Source: Candidatus Bathyarchaeota archaeon (GTDB lineage Archaea; Thermoproteota; Bathyarchaeia; RBG-16-48-13; GCA-020355125). From it: DNA of 11,503 nucleotides. Positions 1 through 6,235 of this stretch are shown piece by piece (position 1 is the stretch's first letter; each line of letters begins with the position of its first letter). A program made the translations under genes and the position numbers. Under the pieces are notes generated by a model that was not told the DNA's origin, made no database searches, and saw only the letters and a list, made by a program, of their open reading frames with translations. Location: positions 1 through 11,503 of the forward strand of contig JAUWWH010000006.1 of NCBI GenBank assembly GCA_030617005.1, read 5' to 3'.

Positions 1-63
1 AAAAAAATGGATCAAATAGACTGAATCAAAAACTATTTTGCTGATCTATAGTAAAATAAAGAT

Positions 64-771
64 ATGATAAAAATGATGTTGAATCAAATAAAAAGTGATC
101 TATTCCAACTTAGCAATCCAGAAAAAGCAAAAAGTTTATCTAGATTTTTCAAGACCGGAAAAGGTCAATATGGTGAGGGGGATATTTTTCTTGGAATTCC
201 GGTTCCTGAGCAGCGTAAAGTAGCAAAGAAATATTTTGATCTACCTTTAAATGATCTTCAAGAACTTCTCAGAAGTGAAATTCATGAACATCGATTAACT
301 GCATTACTAATATTACTTGCTAAATATGAAAAAACTGGTAATTCTGGTAAAGACGAAATTTTTAGTTTTTATATGAAAAACACAGAGAATATTAACAATT
401 GGGATTTAGTAGATTTAACTGCACCGAAAATTGTTGGAGACTATTTGTTTAATAAAGATAAATCTATCTTATTCAAACTGGCAAAATCCAATAATTTATG
501 GGAAAGAAGAATCGCAATTCTTTCAACCTTCGGGTTTATCAGAAAAAACAATTTTAAAATCGCATTAAGTATTTCCGAACTGCTTTTACATGATAAACAT
601 GATTTAATTCATAAAGCTGTTGGTTGGATGCTTAGAGAAATTGGGAAAAGAGACCAAGAAATAGAAGAACAATTCCTAAGTAAATATAATGTACAAATGC
701 CGCGAACAATGCTCAGATATGCTATTGAGAAATTTGATAAAAAAAAGAGGAAATTCTATCTAACTAAATAA
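64..771 (+). CDS. AlkD-like DNA alkylation repair glycosylase
   Basis: A 235-residue protein of the DNA alkylation repair (AlkC/AlkD) family, built of HEAT-like alpha-helical repeats. AlkD enzymes excise N3- and N7-alkylpurines without flipping the base. The family signature is visible: NNWDLVD at residues 111-117 supplies the stacking Trp113 and catalytic Asp117 (spacing as in Bacillus cereus Trp109/Asp113). LWERR at 145-149 supplies the conserved Arg, and GWMLRE at 187-192 supplies the second DNA-contacting Trp188. Length matches the family (about 220-240). ATG at 64 gives MIKMM; Met4 (73) or Met5 (76) are equally possible because no Shine-Dalgarno precedes any of them. The gene stands alone, followed by 255 non-coding bases. 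The family call is firm; the substrate range is inferred. Confidence 0.9.
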   Translation: MIKMMLNQIKSDLFQLSNPEKAKSLSRFFKTGKGQYGEGDIFLGIPVPEQRKVAKKYFDLPLNDLQELLRSEIHEHRLTALLILLAKYEKTGNSGKDEIFSFYMKNTENINNWDLVDLTAPKIVGDYLFNKDKSILFKLAKSNNLWERRIAILSTFGFIRKNNFKIALSISELLLHDKHDLIHKAVGWMLREIGKRDQEIEEQFLSKYNVQMPRTMLRYAIEKFDKKKRKFYLTK

Positions 772-1026
772 TTCATAAAAAACGTTAAGACATACGTGCT
801 CGCTTCTGTATGGCGTCGTTCACTTTTATATTAATCAATGATCAATAGTGATAATATCTCCCAGTATATAGAAACAGTTTCACTACAGTTTTATTCAAAA
901 ATTACAGTATAGAAATGGTAACCCGAAGGTTAGTCTATTGCACTATTAAATATACTTCCTCTTTTTTTAAGTATTTAGAATATGATCAGTAAAAGAAGAT
1001 AATTGATTACCTAATGTTGAGAATAT
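772..1026. other. Spacer between alkD-like gene and methyltransferase
   Basis: No credible ORF. A TATA-like TTTTATATTA lies at 824-833 and a T7 tract at 962-968, with a small hairpin TAACC/GGTTA near 916-930 between them, so a short transcript is conceivable. A second AT-box (TTAAATATA, about 944-952) could serve the methyltransferase. None of these is strong alone. Confidence 0.3.
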
Positions 1027-1701
1027 ATGCCAAATACAATTGTCAGTGCTCCAATCACACCAAAAAAGGTTCAAAGACTGTACGATTTCCTAAGTCCAAT
1101 CTATGAACACTTAACTCGAAATGAGAAGCTTTCAAAGGAAAAAGGACTTCAAGTAGCCGATATAAAAAGAGGCTTTATTGCACTTGAAGTCGGGTTTGGA
1201 ACAGGACAGATTGTAATAGAATTGGCGTTGAGAGTTGGAAAAGACGGTAAAGTGTATGGCATAGATATCTCACCTAAGATGTTGGATAAAACAAGAAAAA
1301 AAATCAAGAAGCATGCATTAACTGGAAGAGTCGATCTCCAGCTTGGAGATGCAAGAAAATTGCCTTATAAGGAGGCGGTTTTCGATGTGATTTTTAATAG
1401 TTATATGCTAGATTTGATCGATACTCCTGATATTTCAAAAGTTCTAGTGGAATTCAAGCGGGTATTGAAACCAAGAGGACGTTTAGTGCTAGTCAGTTTA
1501 AGTAAAGGTGAAAGCTGGTATTCAAACATGAAACTATACGAATGGATCTACAGCAAATGTCCTTCTTTACTCGGTGGATGCAGACCAGTTTTAATTAGAT
1601 CTTTTCTTGAGGAACTCGGATTCCAGAATGTGAAAAGGAAGTTTTTAATGGCAGGTTGGATTATCCCTGTAGAAATAGTTTGGGGAGACAAACCAAAATA
1701 A
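1027..1701 (+). CDS. Class I SAM-dependent methyltransferase (UbiE/Methyltransf_11 type)
   Basis: A 224-residue Rossmann-fold methyltransferase. Motif I, LEVGFGTG, is at residues 53-60 and binds SAM. The acidic residue ending strand beta-2 is Asp80 in YGIDIS. The motif around GDARKLPY (107-114) and the FDVIFNSYMLD strand (119-129) follow, then a family-typical FKRVLKPRGRLVLVS segment (143-157). The N-terminal YDFLSPIYEHLT resembles the leader of UbiE/MenG-like enzymes, but that resemblance does not identify the substrate. ATG at 1027 follows TTGAG (1017-1021), a weak Shine-Dalgarno. The C-terminus GWIIPVEIVWG is typical of archaeal paralogues. It is a single gene, not overlapping its neighbours. 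The fold is certain; the methyl acceptor (quinone, lipid or small molecule) cannot be told. Confidence 0.88.
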   Translation: MPNTIVSAPITPKKVQRLYDFLSPIYEHLTRNEKLSKEKGLQVADIKRGFIALEVGFGTGQIVIELALRVGKDGKVYGIDISPKMLDKTRKKIKKHALTGRVDLQLGDARKLPYKEAVFDVIFNSYMLDLIDTPDISKVLVEFKRVLKPRGRLVLVSLSKGESWYSNMKLYEWIYSKCPSLLGGCRPVLIRSFLEELGFQNVKRKFLMAGWIIPVEIVWGDKPK

Positions 1702-1875
1702 TTTCTCTCCACCAACTTATCATTTTCTTCAATTATAGGAGTTCCGATAACCTCTGGAAGATTCAAAAATGTACTCAAAGTTGGAGGATATTAAATTCTC
1801 TTACATTCAATATGAGCCTTTAAAAAATAAAAATCCTAAAAAAAGGGGATGAAGATACCTGTGTCCAGAAAGAGC

Positions 1876-1921
1876 TTATTTAACAATTTAATATAGAGTT
1901 TTAGATGTGATTGTTAAATAA
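1876..1921. repeat. 12-bp perfect inverted repeat
   Basis: TTATTTAACAAT at 1876-1887 and its exact reverse complement ATTGTTAAATAA at 1910-1921, separated by 22 bases. It could form a hairpin in RNA from either strand. The arms are AT-rich, so chance is a real alternative. Confidence 0.4.
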
Positions 1922-2012
1922 ATTAAAAAATGCAAAAAATTTTAGGGGATTATGGAAACTAAGAAAATTTTTTAAAAAAGTATCTCATTATCCCGCAGAT
2001 AACAAATTTGGG

Positions 2013-2162
2013 ATTAAAAATTAATCTCAAACCTAAACTTTTACTCCCTTCCACTCCTATAAACCCCTACACTCAAACATCCTCCCCCACCCTCCCTTAT
2101 ATTCATATACACATACGCACACACTCTCTCCGCTATACCTATTACACCCACTGCATACACCA
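2013..2162. other. G-depleted plus-strand tract, G-rich on the minus strand
   Basis: Bases 2013-2116 contain no G at all on the plus strand, and 2013-2162 contain only three (2117, 2132, 2153). C is common there, including runs of four and five. The complementary strand therefore carries G runs (GGGAGGGTGGGGGAGG, complement of about 2081-2096) that could form a two-tetrad or bulged quadruplex. No coding function is apparent. Confidence 0.6.
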
Positions 2163-2272
2163 GAGTGTATTGAAGAAAGAGATGTTGTTAAACAATTCTC
2201 GATGAGATTTCTATATTGAATTGGAACGATTGAGTTCTACCCATTAGGTAAACTGACGGGATTCGAACAGTT

Positions 2273-2279
2273 AAAAAAA
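2273..2279 (-). terminator. Oligo-T terminator of the cysteine-cluster gene
   Basis: On the minus strand a run of seven T follows the TGA stop of the cysteine-cluster gene after a single A. Archaeal termination usually needs only an oligo-T tract, so this fits. A 5-bp hairpin (AACTG/CAGTT, 2251-2272) lies just beyond the T run rather than before it. Confidence 0.45.
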
Positions 2280-2280
2280 T

Positions 2281-2658
2281 TCATTTTCTCTGACTCCTTT
2301 CGTCTTTAAGTCTTATAATAAGAGAGCTTAACTTTGCTAGTTCGATTTCAGAAATTCGAAATTCATTCCCATGCGGACAATCTTCATCTAATGTAGCACA
2401 ATTTTGCTCTTCATCATAGATTATGGGATATAGTTTACATCCTTCTGGTCTCTTTTCGTAAATCGCGCATTGGTTACCATCATTAAATACGCATTTTCCA
2501 TCGTAATTCTTTAATTGTAACCACCCATCTTTATTGATAACAAAATGATCATATTTCATCTCCAATTTTTTTATTCGTTCAATATCTTTCTTCAATAAAG
2601 GCATCTCGGTTTCTAAACAACACTTAATGCATTTATAATACAGACAAGGATTTTTCAA
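2281..2658 (-). CDS. YkgJ-family cysteine cluster (CxxCxxCC) protein
   Basis: A 125-residue protein of the zinc/iron-chelating CxxCxxCC family (YkgJ-like). The cysteines fall in the family pattern: Cys5, Cys10, Cys13, Cys14 (CIKCC), then Cys56, Cys64 in the QCAIYEKRPEGC box, Cys74 and late Cys87 and Cys94. The segment CAIYEKRPEGCKLYP (64-78) is the best diagnostic. The family is thought to bind an iron-sulphur centre or zinc; its role is unsettled. The start is TTG at 2658, preceded on the minus strand by AAGTGAG, a usable Shine-Dalgarno. It is transcribed divergently from aIF-1A across a 319-base gap and is monocistronic, ending at a T7 tract. The family call is firm; the function is unknown. 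Confidence 0.87.
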   Translation of the reverse strand: MKNPCLYYKCIKCCLETEMPLLKKDIERIKKLEMKYDHFVINKDGWLQLKNYDGKCVFNDGNQCAIYEKRPEGCKLYPIIYDEEQNCATLDEDCPHGNEFRISEIELAKLSSLIIRLKDERSQRK

Positions 2659-2977
2659 ATACTCACTTCATGATAATTCGATTATGGAAGATACAGAACT
2701 TGTACTATTGCGTTTGGTCTCCATACAATGTTAAACAAACCTTAAGACTTCAATTCAAGACTTTAAGATAACTTTAATAGATTTCTTTAAGAGTCTCACA
2801 TGAGTAGTCGATATCATACCTATCTATTATCCTTTGAGGTACTCTTCTACAGAAGCTGTGATTCCTCTTTGAGAGGCTTTATAAGGTAGGACCTATATAT
2901 GAGATGAGAAACTTTCGTTGTTCGGTTGTACTTTTCCAACGGACTTTTGAGTGGTTTTTTTCTATTGAGGTAGTTAT
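2659..2977. other. Divergent promoter region between cysteine-cluster gene and aIF-1A
   Basis: A 319-base spacer with no ORF worth reporting. The right half carries TATA-like boxes facing aIF-1A and a small CCTCT/AGAGG hairpin (about 2864-2876). I see no clear TATA box for the divergent minus-strand gene. Confidence 0.5.
2878..2899 (+). promoter_or_regulatory. Tandem TATA-like boxes upstream of aIF-1A
   Basis: TTTATAAG at 2878-2885 and CTATATAT at 2893-2900 resemble the archaeal TATA element. The second would place transcription start near 2923, giving a leader of about 55 bases before the TTG start at 2978. A Shine-Dalgarno GAGGT lies at 2967-2971, six bases before that TTG. Confidence 0.45.
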
Positions 2978-3307
2978 TTGGATAAAAGAAAGATCATAAA
3001 TGAATCTCAGATTAGACCTCGATTGCCTAATAGGGCATCTGAGGTTTTAGGAATAGCTGAAAAGTTGTTAGGATATGATAGAATCTTAGTTCGATATCTT
3101 GATGGATTCACACGATTGTGTAGAATTCGAGATAAGATGAAACGGAGAGTATGGCTCAGGGTTAATGATGTCGATATCGTCGATCCATGGAACTTCCAAG
3201 CAACCAAGCGAGGAGATATAACCTATCGAGATAGACAGAACCAAGCGGATCAGTTAAGGAACAATGACTACTTGAAGATCGTTCCCACTCTTAAAGGAGC
3301 GTCATAA
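2978..3307 (+). CDS. eif1A: Translation initiation factor aIF-1A
   Basis: A 109-residue archaeal/eukaryotic initiation factor 1A, which binds the small ribosomal subunit near the A site and helps initiator tRNA and start-codon selection. The S1/IF1-type OB fold spans roughly residues 20-95. Family landmarks are EVLGIAEKLLGYDRILVRYLDG (22-43, cited here as EVLGIAEKLLG then YDRILVRYLDG), TRLCRI (45-50), KMKRRVWLR (53-61) and DVDIVDPW (64-71). The C-terminal QADQLRNNDYL matches the usual end of the archaeal factor. The start is TTG at 2978 with GAGGT six bases upstream; no in-frame ATG lies near. It is the first gene of a two-gene unit: the next start is three bases after its stop. It marks the window as archaeal. 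Confidence 0.95.
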   Translation: MDKRKIINESQIRPRLPNRASEVLGIAEKLLGYDRILVRYLDGFTRLCRIRDKMKRRVWLRVNDVDIVDPWNFQATKRGDITYRDRQNQADQLRNNDYLKIVPTLKGAS

Positions 3308-3310
3308 CTT

Positions 3311-3967
3311 TTGAGACCGAGAATAGGACTATTCGAAGAAAAGAGAGGTCGACCACGGGGTCAATCCAAAGAGTATTATGATTATCTTAAATCAGTTGTG
3401 TCATTAGCAAATTATCATGATTTAGACCCGAAACAATTAGCAGATGCCTTCTCTGAAGCATTGGAAAATACAAGCGCTCACTGCGGAAGTTTAGAGATCT
3501 CTTGTAGAGACATGAATCATGATTCTCCCACATTTCTTATAATGAAAAACGAGCAAGTGGTCTGGCAGTCCACGATAAAAATGGAGAGTATCAGACACCC
3601 AGACATTAGAAATTACCTAAAAAATCTCCCAATACCTTTTAACTCAAAGAAGAAAAAACATAATATTCCCCAGAAAATTGGAATCTTAAGATTTGGCATG
3701 AAAGGAATTTCAGTCAGAGGAAAAATCATCGAGGTTCCTCCACCTAAAACTGTTAGGACGAGATTCGGAACCTTCGCTGATGTCTCTAATGTGATGGTTG
3801 CTGATGAAACTGGATCAGTGAGGCTTAGCTTATGGAACGGTCAAATAGATCAATTTCATATGGGGGATTATATTGAATGTTCAACCTGTACTGTCCATAG
3901 ATTTAGAGGTGAACTTCAGCTAAGGCTTGGAAGAAAAGGTACACTGTCAACCATAAACGAACTTTAG
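3311..3967 (+). CDS. OB-fold nucleic-acid-binding protein with AT-hook-like N-terminus
   Basis: A 218-residue protein. The C-terminal part (about 122-214) is an OB fold of the archaeal SSB/RPA type: GISVRGKIIEVPPPKTVRT is followed by TFADVSNVMVADETGSVRLSLW and HMGDYIECSTCTVHRFRGELQL, the usual strand order. The N-terminal part (1-108) is not recognised, but residues 11-17 read KRGRPRG, an AT-hook-like core. Start TTG at 3311 is three bases after the aIF-1A stop, with AAAGGAG (3293-3299) inside the aIF-1A 3' end as Shine-Dalgarno, so the two are translationally linked. It ends at TAG (3965-3967). A role in binding single-stranded DNA or RNA is inferred from the fold; the N-terminal domain is of unknown function. 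Confidence 0.8.
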   Translation: MRPRIGLFEEKRGRPRGQSKEYYDYLKSVVSLANYHDLDPKQLADAFSEALENTSAHCGSLEISCRDMNHDSPTFLIMKNEQVVWQSTIKMESIRHPDIRNYLKNLPIPFNSKKKKHNIPQKIGILRFGMKGISVRGKIIEVPPPKTVRTRFGTFADVSNVMVADETGSVRLSLWNGQIDQFHMGDYIECSTCTVHRFRGELQLRLGRKGTLSTINEL

Positions 3968-4320
3968 CAATCAGAATTGATTCAATCTCCACAGTTGAGA
4001 TAGAACTATAAGGTGAATATGAAGACCAAAATCAAGAATAACATGCGTAATATTTTTTTCTAGTCTATGTCAAATAACAAACATAACAGAAGATCACTAA
4101 GAATGTTTAATGCAGCTTTTTCGCCGATTTCCTTTAGTCGCGCAAATCAGTATTAAGAGGAATGTTTTCCTACGAAGGATTTCGGAGTTCTCAGTACTTT
4201 AACTTGTTTACTATTTTTACCCAACCAACATATTTCCCATTTCTGCAAATACAATTTATTACATTTTAGGTTAGATCCTTAATCGTTCCTCCTTCATCAA
4301 ATTTGTAAAGAAATATTTGG
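3968..4320. other. Spacer after aIF-1A/OB unit
   Basis: About 350 bases without a supported gene. A T7 tract (4053-4059) is the likely terminator of the aIF-1A/OB unit. A 35-codon frame (ATG 4162, stop 4267-4269) is rich in Phe, Tyr and Gln, and its AAGAGG sits too close to the ATG to be convincing. No promoter for the following hydrolase stands out. Confidence 0.5.
4053..4059 (+). terminator. Oligo-T tract downstream of aIF-1A/OB unit
   Basis: Seven consecutive T about 85 bases after the OB-protein stop codon, without a preceding strong hairpin. This is a plausible archaeal terminator for the two-gene unit. Confidence 0.35.
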
Positions 4321-5220
4321 ATGGGTGATAAAAATTTAATATCGTTAGCATTAACATTTGATATAGTTAGAGGAAAAATAGTTTTGGATATTAATGAAAT
4401 AACAATAACGGTAAAAGTCAAAGACTTACTGTTCCCTGTAGTTGATTACGGAGAGGGACCAGTTGTTCTTCTACTACACGGTTTTCCAGATTCACGGTAT
4501 CTGTGGCGATACCAGATTCCAATACTTGCTGAAGCAGGCTTACGTATTATAGCTCCTGATCTTCGAGGTTTCGGTGACGCTCCTAAACCAAGTTCGGTTG
4601 ATGATTATAAGATCTCAATTGTAATAAATGACATAATTGAGATTCTAGACGCACAAAACATAAAACAGGTACGTGTTGTTGGACATGATTGGGGAGCTGC
4701 TGTGGCTTGGAGACTGGCAGCTTACTACCCCGGAAAGGTTGAACGTTTAGCCTGTCTATCAGTCGGTTGCCTAGGAACTTCTGACTCTGGAACCATTGAA
4801 CAGAGGGAACGCTCTTGGTATGTCTACTTCTTTCAATTCGAAGGTATTACGGAAGCGTGGCTACGTCACGACAATTGGAAGTTATTTCGTGAATTAACAA
4901 GGGGAAATGGTGACATGAAACGATATTTGAAAGACCTTTCACGACCAGGTGCTTTGACATCTGCTCTAAATTGGTACCGTGCTAATGCTAAGTTGGAACT
5001 GCCAACCAAACACAAAGCTGAATTTCCAAATATTACCTGTCCAGTACTCGGCATTTGGAGTGATGGGGATAACTATCTAACTGAAAGGCAGCTTCGTAAT
5101 TCCCATGAGAAGATTGAAGGATCATGGCGCTATGAAAAAATAAAGGGGGCTAGTCACTGGATGATGCTCGATAAACCTGATGAACTGAATCGGTTGTTAG
5201 TCAAATTTCTGACTAAATGA
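4321..5220 (+). CDS. Alpha/beta hydrolase, epoxide-hydrolase type
   Basis: A 299-residue alpha/beta hydrolase of the epoxide hydrolase / haloalkane dehalogenase group. HGFP at 53-56 forms the oxyanion hole. The nucleophile elbow GHDWG (121-125) has Asp123, which separates this group from Ser esterases. The catalytic acid is most likely Asp250 (or Asp248) in IWSDGDNYLT, and the base is His279 in GASHW. Cap-domain tyrosines (Tyr167 or Tyr169, and Tyr219 in NWYRAN) suit epoxide ring opening. ATG at 4321 lacks a Shine-Dalgarno and adds about 20 residues that fit the family poorly. TTG at 4384, with GAGG at 4370-4373, would start MDINEITITV as in relatives and may be the true start (278 residues). 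It is monocistronic; the substrate is unknown. Confidence 0.88.
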   Translation: MGDKNLISLALTFDIVRGKIVLDINEITITVKVKDLLFPVVDYGEGPVVLLLHGFPDSRYLWRYQIPILAEAGLRIIAPDLRGFGDAPKPSSVDDYKISIVINDIIEILDAQNIKQVRVVGHDWGAAVAWRLAAYYPGKVERLACLSVGCLGTSDSGTIEQRERSWYVYFFQFEGITEAWLRHDNWKLFRELTRGNGDMKRYLKDLSRPGALTSALNWYRANAKLELPTKHKAEFPNITCPVLGIWSDGDNYLTERQLRNSHEKIEGSWRYEKIKGASHWMMLDKPDELNRLLVKFLTK

Positions 5221-5380
5221 CTTGAATCCATAATTTAAGTTAAGAATCTTAACTTCCATTTTATTAAATCCCAAATTATTATTCGTCCAATATCTAATTA
5301 CGTATATTTAGTTTAATCACTAAATTAATCGAACTGTAAAAATTCAATTTTAATGTAGATTATCAGTCCAAATCTTTGGG

Positions 5381-5495
5381 TTTATATATCGTATCATATC
5401 TCAAATTATCTGGAGGTTCATGAATAAGGTGGATGTTGTTACCACATTGATTTGTTCGCGAGATCAACTTTATAAGTAGATAAACACCCTTTTTT
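5381..5495 (+). other. Candidate small transcription unit (19-codon ORF or small RNA)
   Basis: A textbook TATA box TTTATATA (5381-5388) would start RNA near 5411. GGAGGT follows at 5412-5417, then ATG at 5420 and 19 codons (MNKVDVVTTLICSRDQLYK) ending in TAG at 5477-5479, then T6 at 5490-5495. The Shine-Dalgarno is close to the ATG; GTG at 5429 would be better spaced. The transcript could instead be a structured RNA: GTGG/CCAC (about 5429-5445) and a 7-bp hairpin TTGATTT/AGATCAA (5447-5467, loop GTTCGCG) are present. A second TATA-like TTTATAAG lies at 5469-5476. I do not recognise either product. Confidence 0.35.
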
Positions 5496-5525
5496 CTTGT
5501 TTAGAGAATCTCAACAGAACATTGC

Positions 5526-5606
5526 TTATACTTTACATTTTTTTACTATAATAATAGGGAGTAGTTGGTGCGATAAACACGAAAAAATACCTATTGTAAA
5601 GTATAA
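5526..5606. repeat. 12-bp perfect inverted repeat with 57-base spacer
   Basis: TTATACTTTACA at 5526-5537 and its exact reverse complement TGTAAAGTATAA at 5595-5606. No ORF lies between. It could be the ends of a tiny element, a binding-site pair or an AT-rich coincidence. No direct repeat was noticed outside the arms. Confidence 0.4.
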
Positions 5607-5634
5607 CAGGGGTTAACATGTGCATAAACTAACT

Positions 5635-5640
5635 AAAAAA
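5635..5640 (-). terminator. T6 terminator of the minus-strand small RNA gene
   Basis: On the minus strand the closing stem of the RNA ends at 5645 and is followed by TTCC and six T. The pairing of a GC-rich stem and an oligo-T tract makes a strong terminator candidate on this strand. The plus strand has no T run after its end of the stem. Confidence 0.55.
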
Positions 5641-5768
5641 GGAAGCCCTCGCTAGAGCCTGTACCATGCCACCCGTAATAAGACCCTTTTTGACAAACTC
5701 TTTGAGAAGAGATGAGCTACTTAGGGGATTTACGCATGCAGAGCAGACTTTCAAATCCTGCGAGGGCA
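5641..5768 (-). ncRNA. Structured small RNA of unrecognised class
   Basis: Read on the minus strand, GCCCTCGC (5767-5760) pairs perfectly with GCGAGGGC (5652-5645), closing about 123 bases. Inside, nested helices follow in order: AGUCUG/CAGGCU (5749-5744 with 5661-5656), CAUGC/GCAUG (5738-5734 with 5669-5665), CCCU/AGGG (5726-5723 with 5687-5684) and a terminal CUCUU/AAGAG hairpin (loop CUCA). The second helix needs a G-U pair that exists only in the minus-strand RNA; on the plus strand it is an A-C mismatch. A TATA box lies about 26 bases before the 5' end and T6 follows the 3' end. It lacks the conserved cores of 5S, SRP and RNase P RNA, a terminal ACA, and obvious C/D boxes. No ORF fits the region. 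Confidence 0.55.
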
Positions 5769-5790
5769 TAAAACGATTATGTTACTCTTA

Positions 5791-5799
5791 CTATAAAAC
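5791..5799 (-). promoter_or_regulatory. TATA box of the minus-strand small RNA gene
   Basis: The minus strand reads GTTTTATAG here, close to the archaeal TATA element. Its centre (about 5795) is 26-28 bases before 5768, which is exactly where the 5' arm of the RNA's closing stem begins. The fit of spacing to structure is the main support. Confidence 0.5.
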
Positions 5800-6235
5800 A
5801 TTTATGAAGCAACGGCATAATTGATTGAGTGACCCGTTCTTACTCAAAGAGAGACTTCTTATAAGGTTTGAATAGATGAAGACTAATGATAAACAGATCA
5901 TCAAATAATAACTTATCACTGATACTCTAAAAGAAAAGGCTAGTGTCCCCCTCACCCTCTGTTTTTTAAAAAAATAGTAGAATAATATTTATTGCAGAAA
6001 ACTCTAACTTTACAGGAAAAAACGATGGCATCGACTAACACATCCATCGTAACCACCAAATCTATTGTAACAGTGATATCCCAGAAGATCGTCCCAAAAT
6101 CTCTGATACACTAACTTGGTTTCCACACATTTCTTATCTCTATTGTGAAAGATGATAAAGATGCAGGGCAATGCATATAATGCGGTTACAACATTTAAGT
6201 ACAAAAAGGGACTATTCCCCTTGCGATGGTAAAGA
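5800..6235. other. Spacer between small RNA gene and cupin pseudogene
   Basis: About 430 bases. I see only short frames, for example ATG 6025 to TAA 6112-6114 (29 codons) with CAGGA upstream and an AT-rich box near 5984-5992. The 93-codon minus-strand frame (6291-6010) overlaps the cupin start in antisense, has no family features and is not called. Nothing else is supported. Confidence 0.45.

Larger units (their letters stand above)
1702..2280. other. Long spacer with inverted repeat, G-depleted tract and oligo-T sites
   Basis: About 580 bases without a gene I can support. It holds a 12-bp inverted repeat (1876-1921), an A7 run at 1838-1844 (T7 on the minus strand), an extremely G-poor stretch (2013-2162) and the probable terminator of the following minus-strand gene (2273-2279). 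The 65-codon plus frame at 2008-2205 is a by-product of the G-poor tract: its Thr/Pro/Tyr/His-rich product looks like no protein. Confidence 0.6.
5221..5644. other. Spacer with small transcription unit and inverted repeat
   Basis: The first 160 bases after the hydrolase stop are AT-rich and featureless. The rest carries a compact small unit (5381-5495), a 12-bp inverted repeat (5526-5606), T7 at 5538-5544 and the terminator of the minus-strand RNA gene (5635-5640). Confidence 0.5.

Noticed and set aside
1548..1778. Minus-strand 76-codon frame (TTG start) over the methyltransferase 3' end
   Set aside because: About two thirds is antisense to a well-supported gene. The first 26 residues look protein-like, but there is no homologous context or promoter.
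2008..2205. Plus-strand 65-codon frame
   Set aside because: It results from the G-depleted tract, which removes stop codons; composition is low-complexity.
5645..5768. Plus-strand tRNA with an intron (acceptor-like stem and TTCAAATCC T-loop-like text)
   Set aside because: The T-stem does not pair around TTCAAAT, no D-arm or 7-base anticodon loop can be drawn, and the terminator and promoter signals are on the other strand.
6025..6114. 29-codon plus-strand ORF with CAGGA upstream
   Set aside because: Short, Ser/Thr/Ile-rich, no recognisable features; signals too weak for a call.
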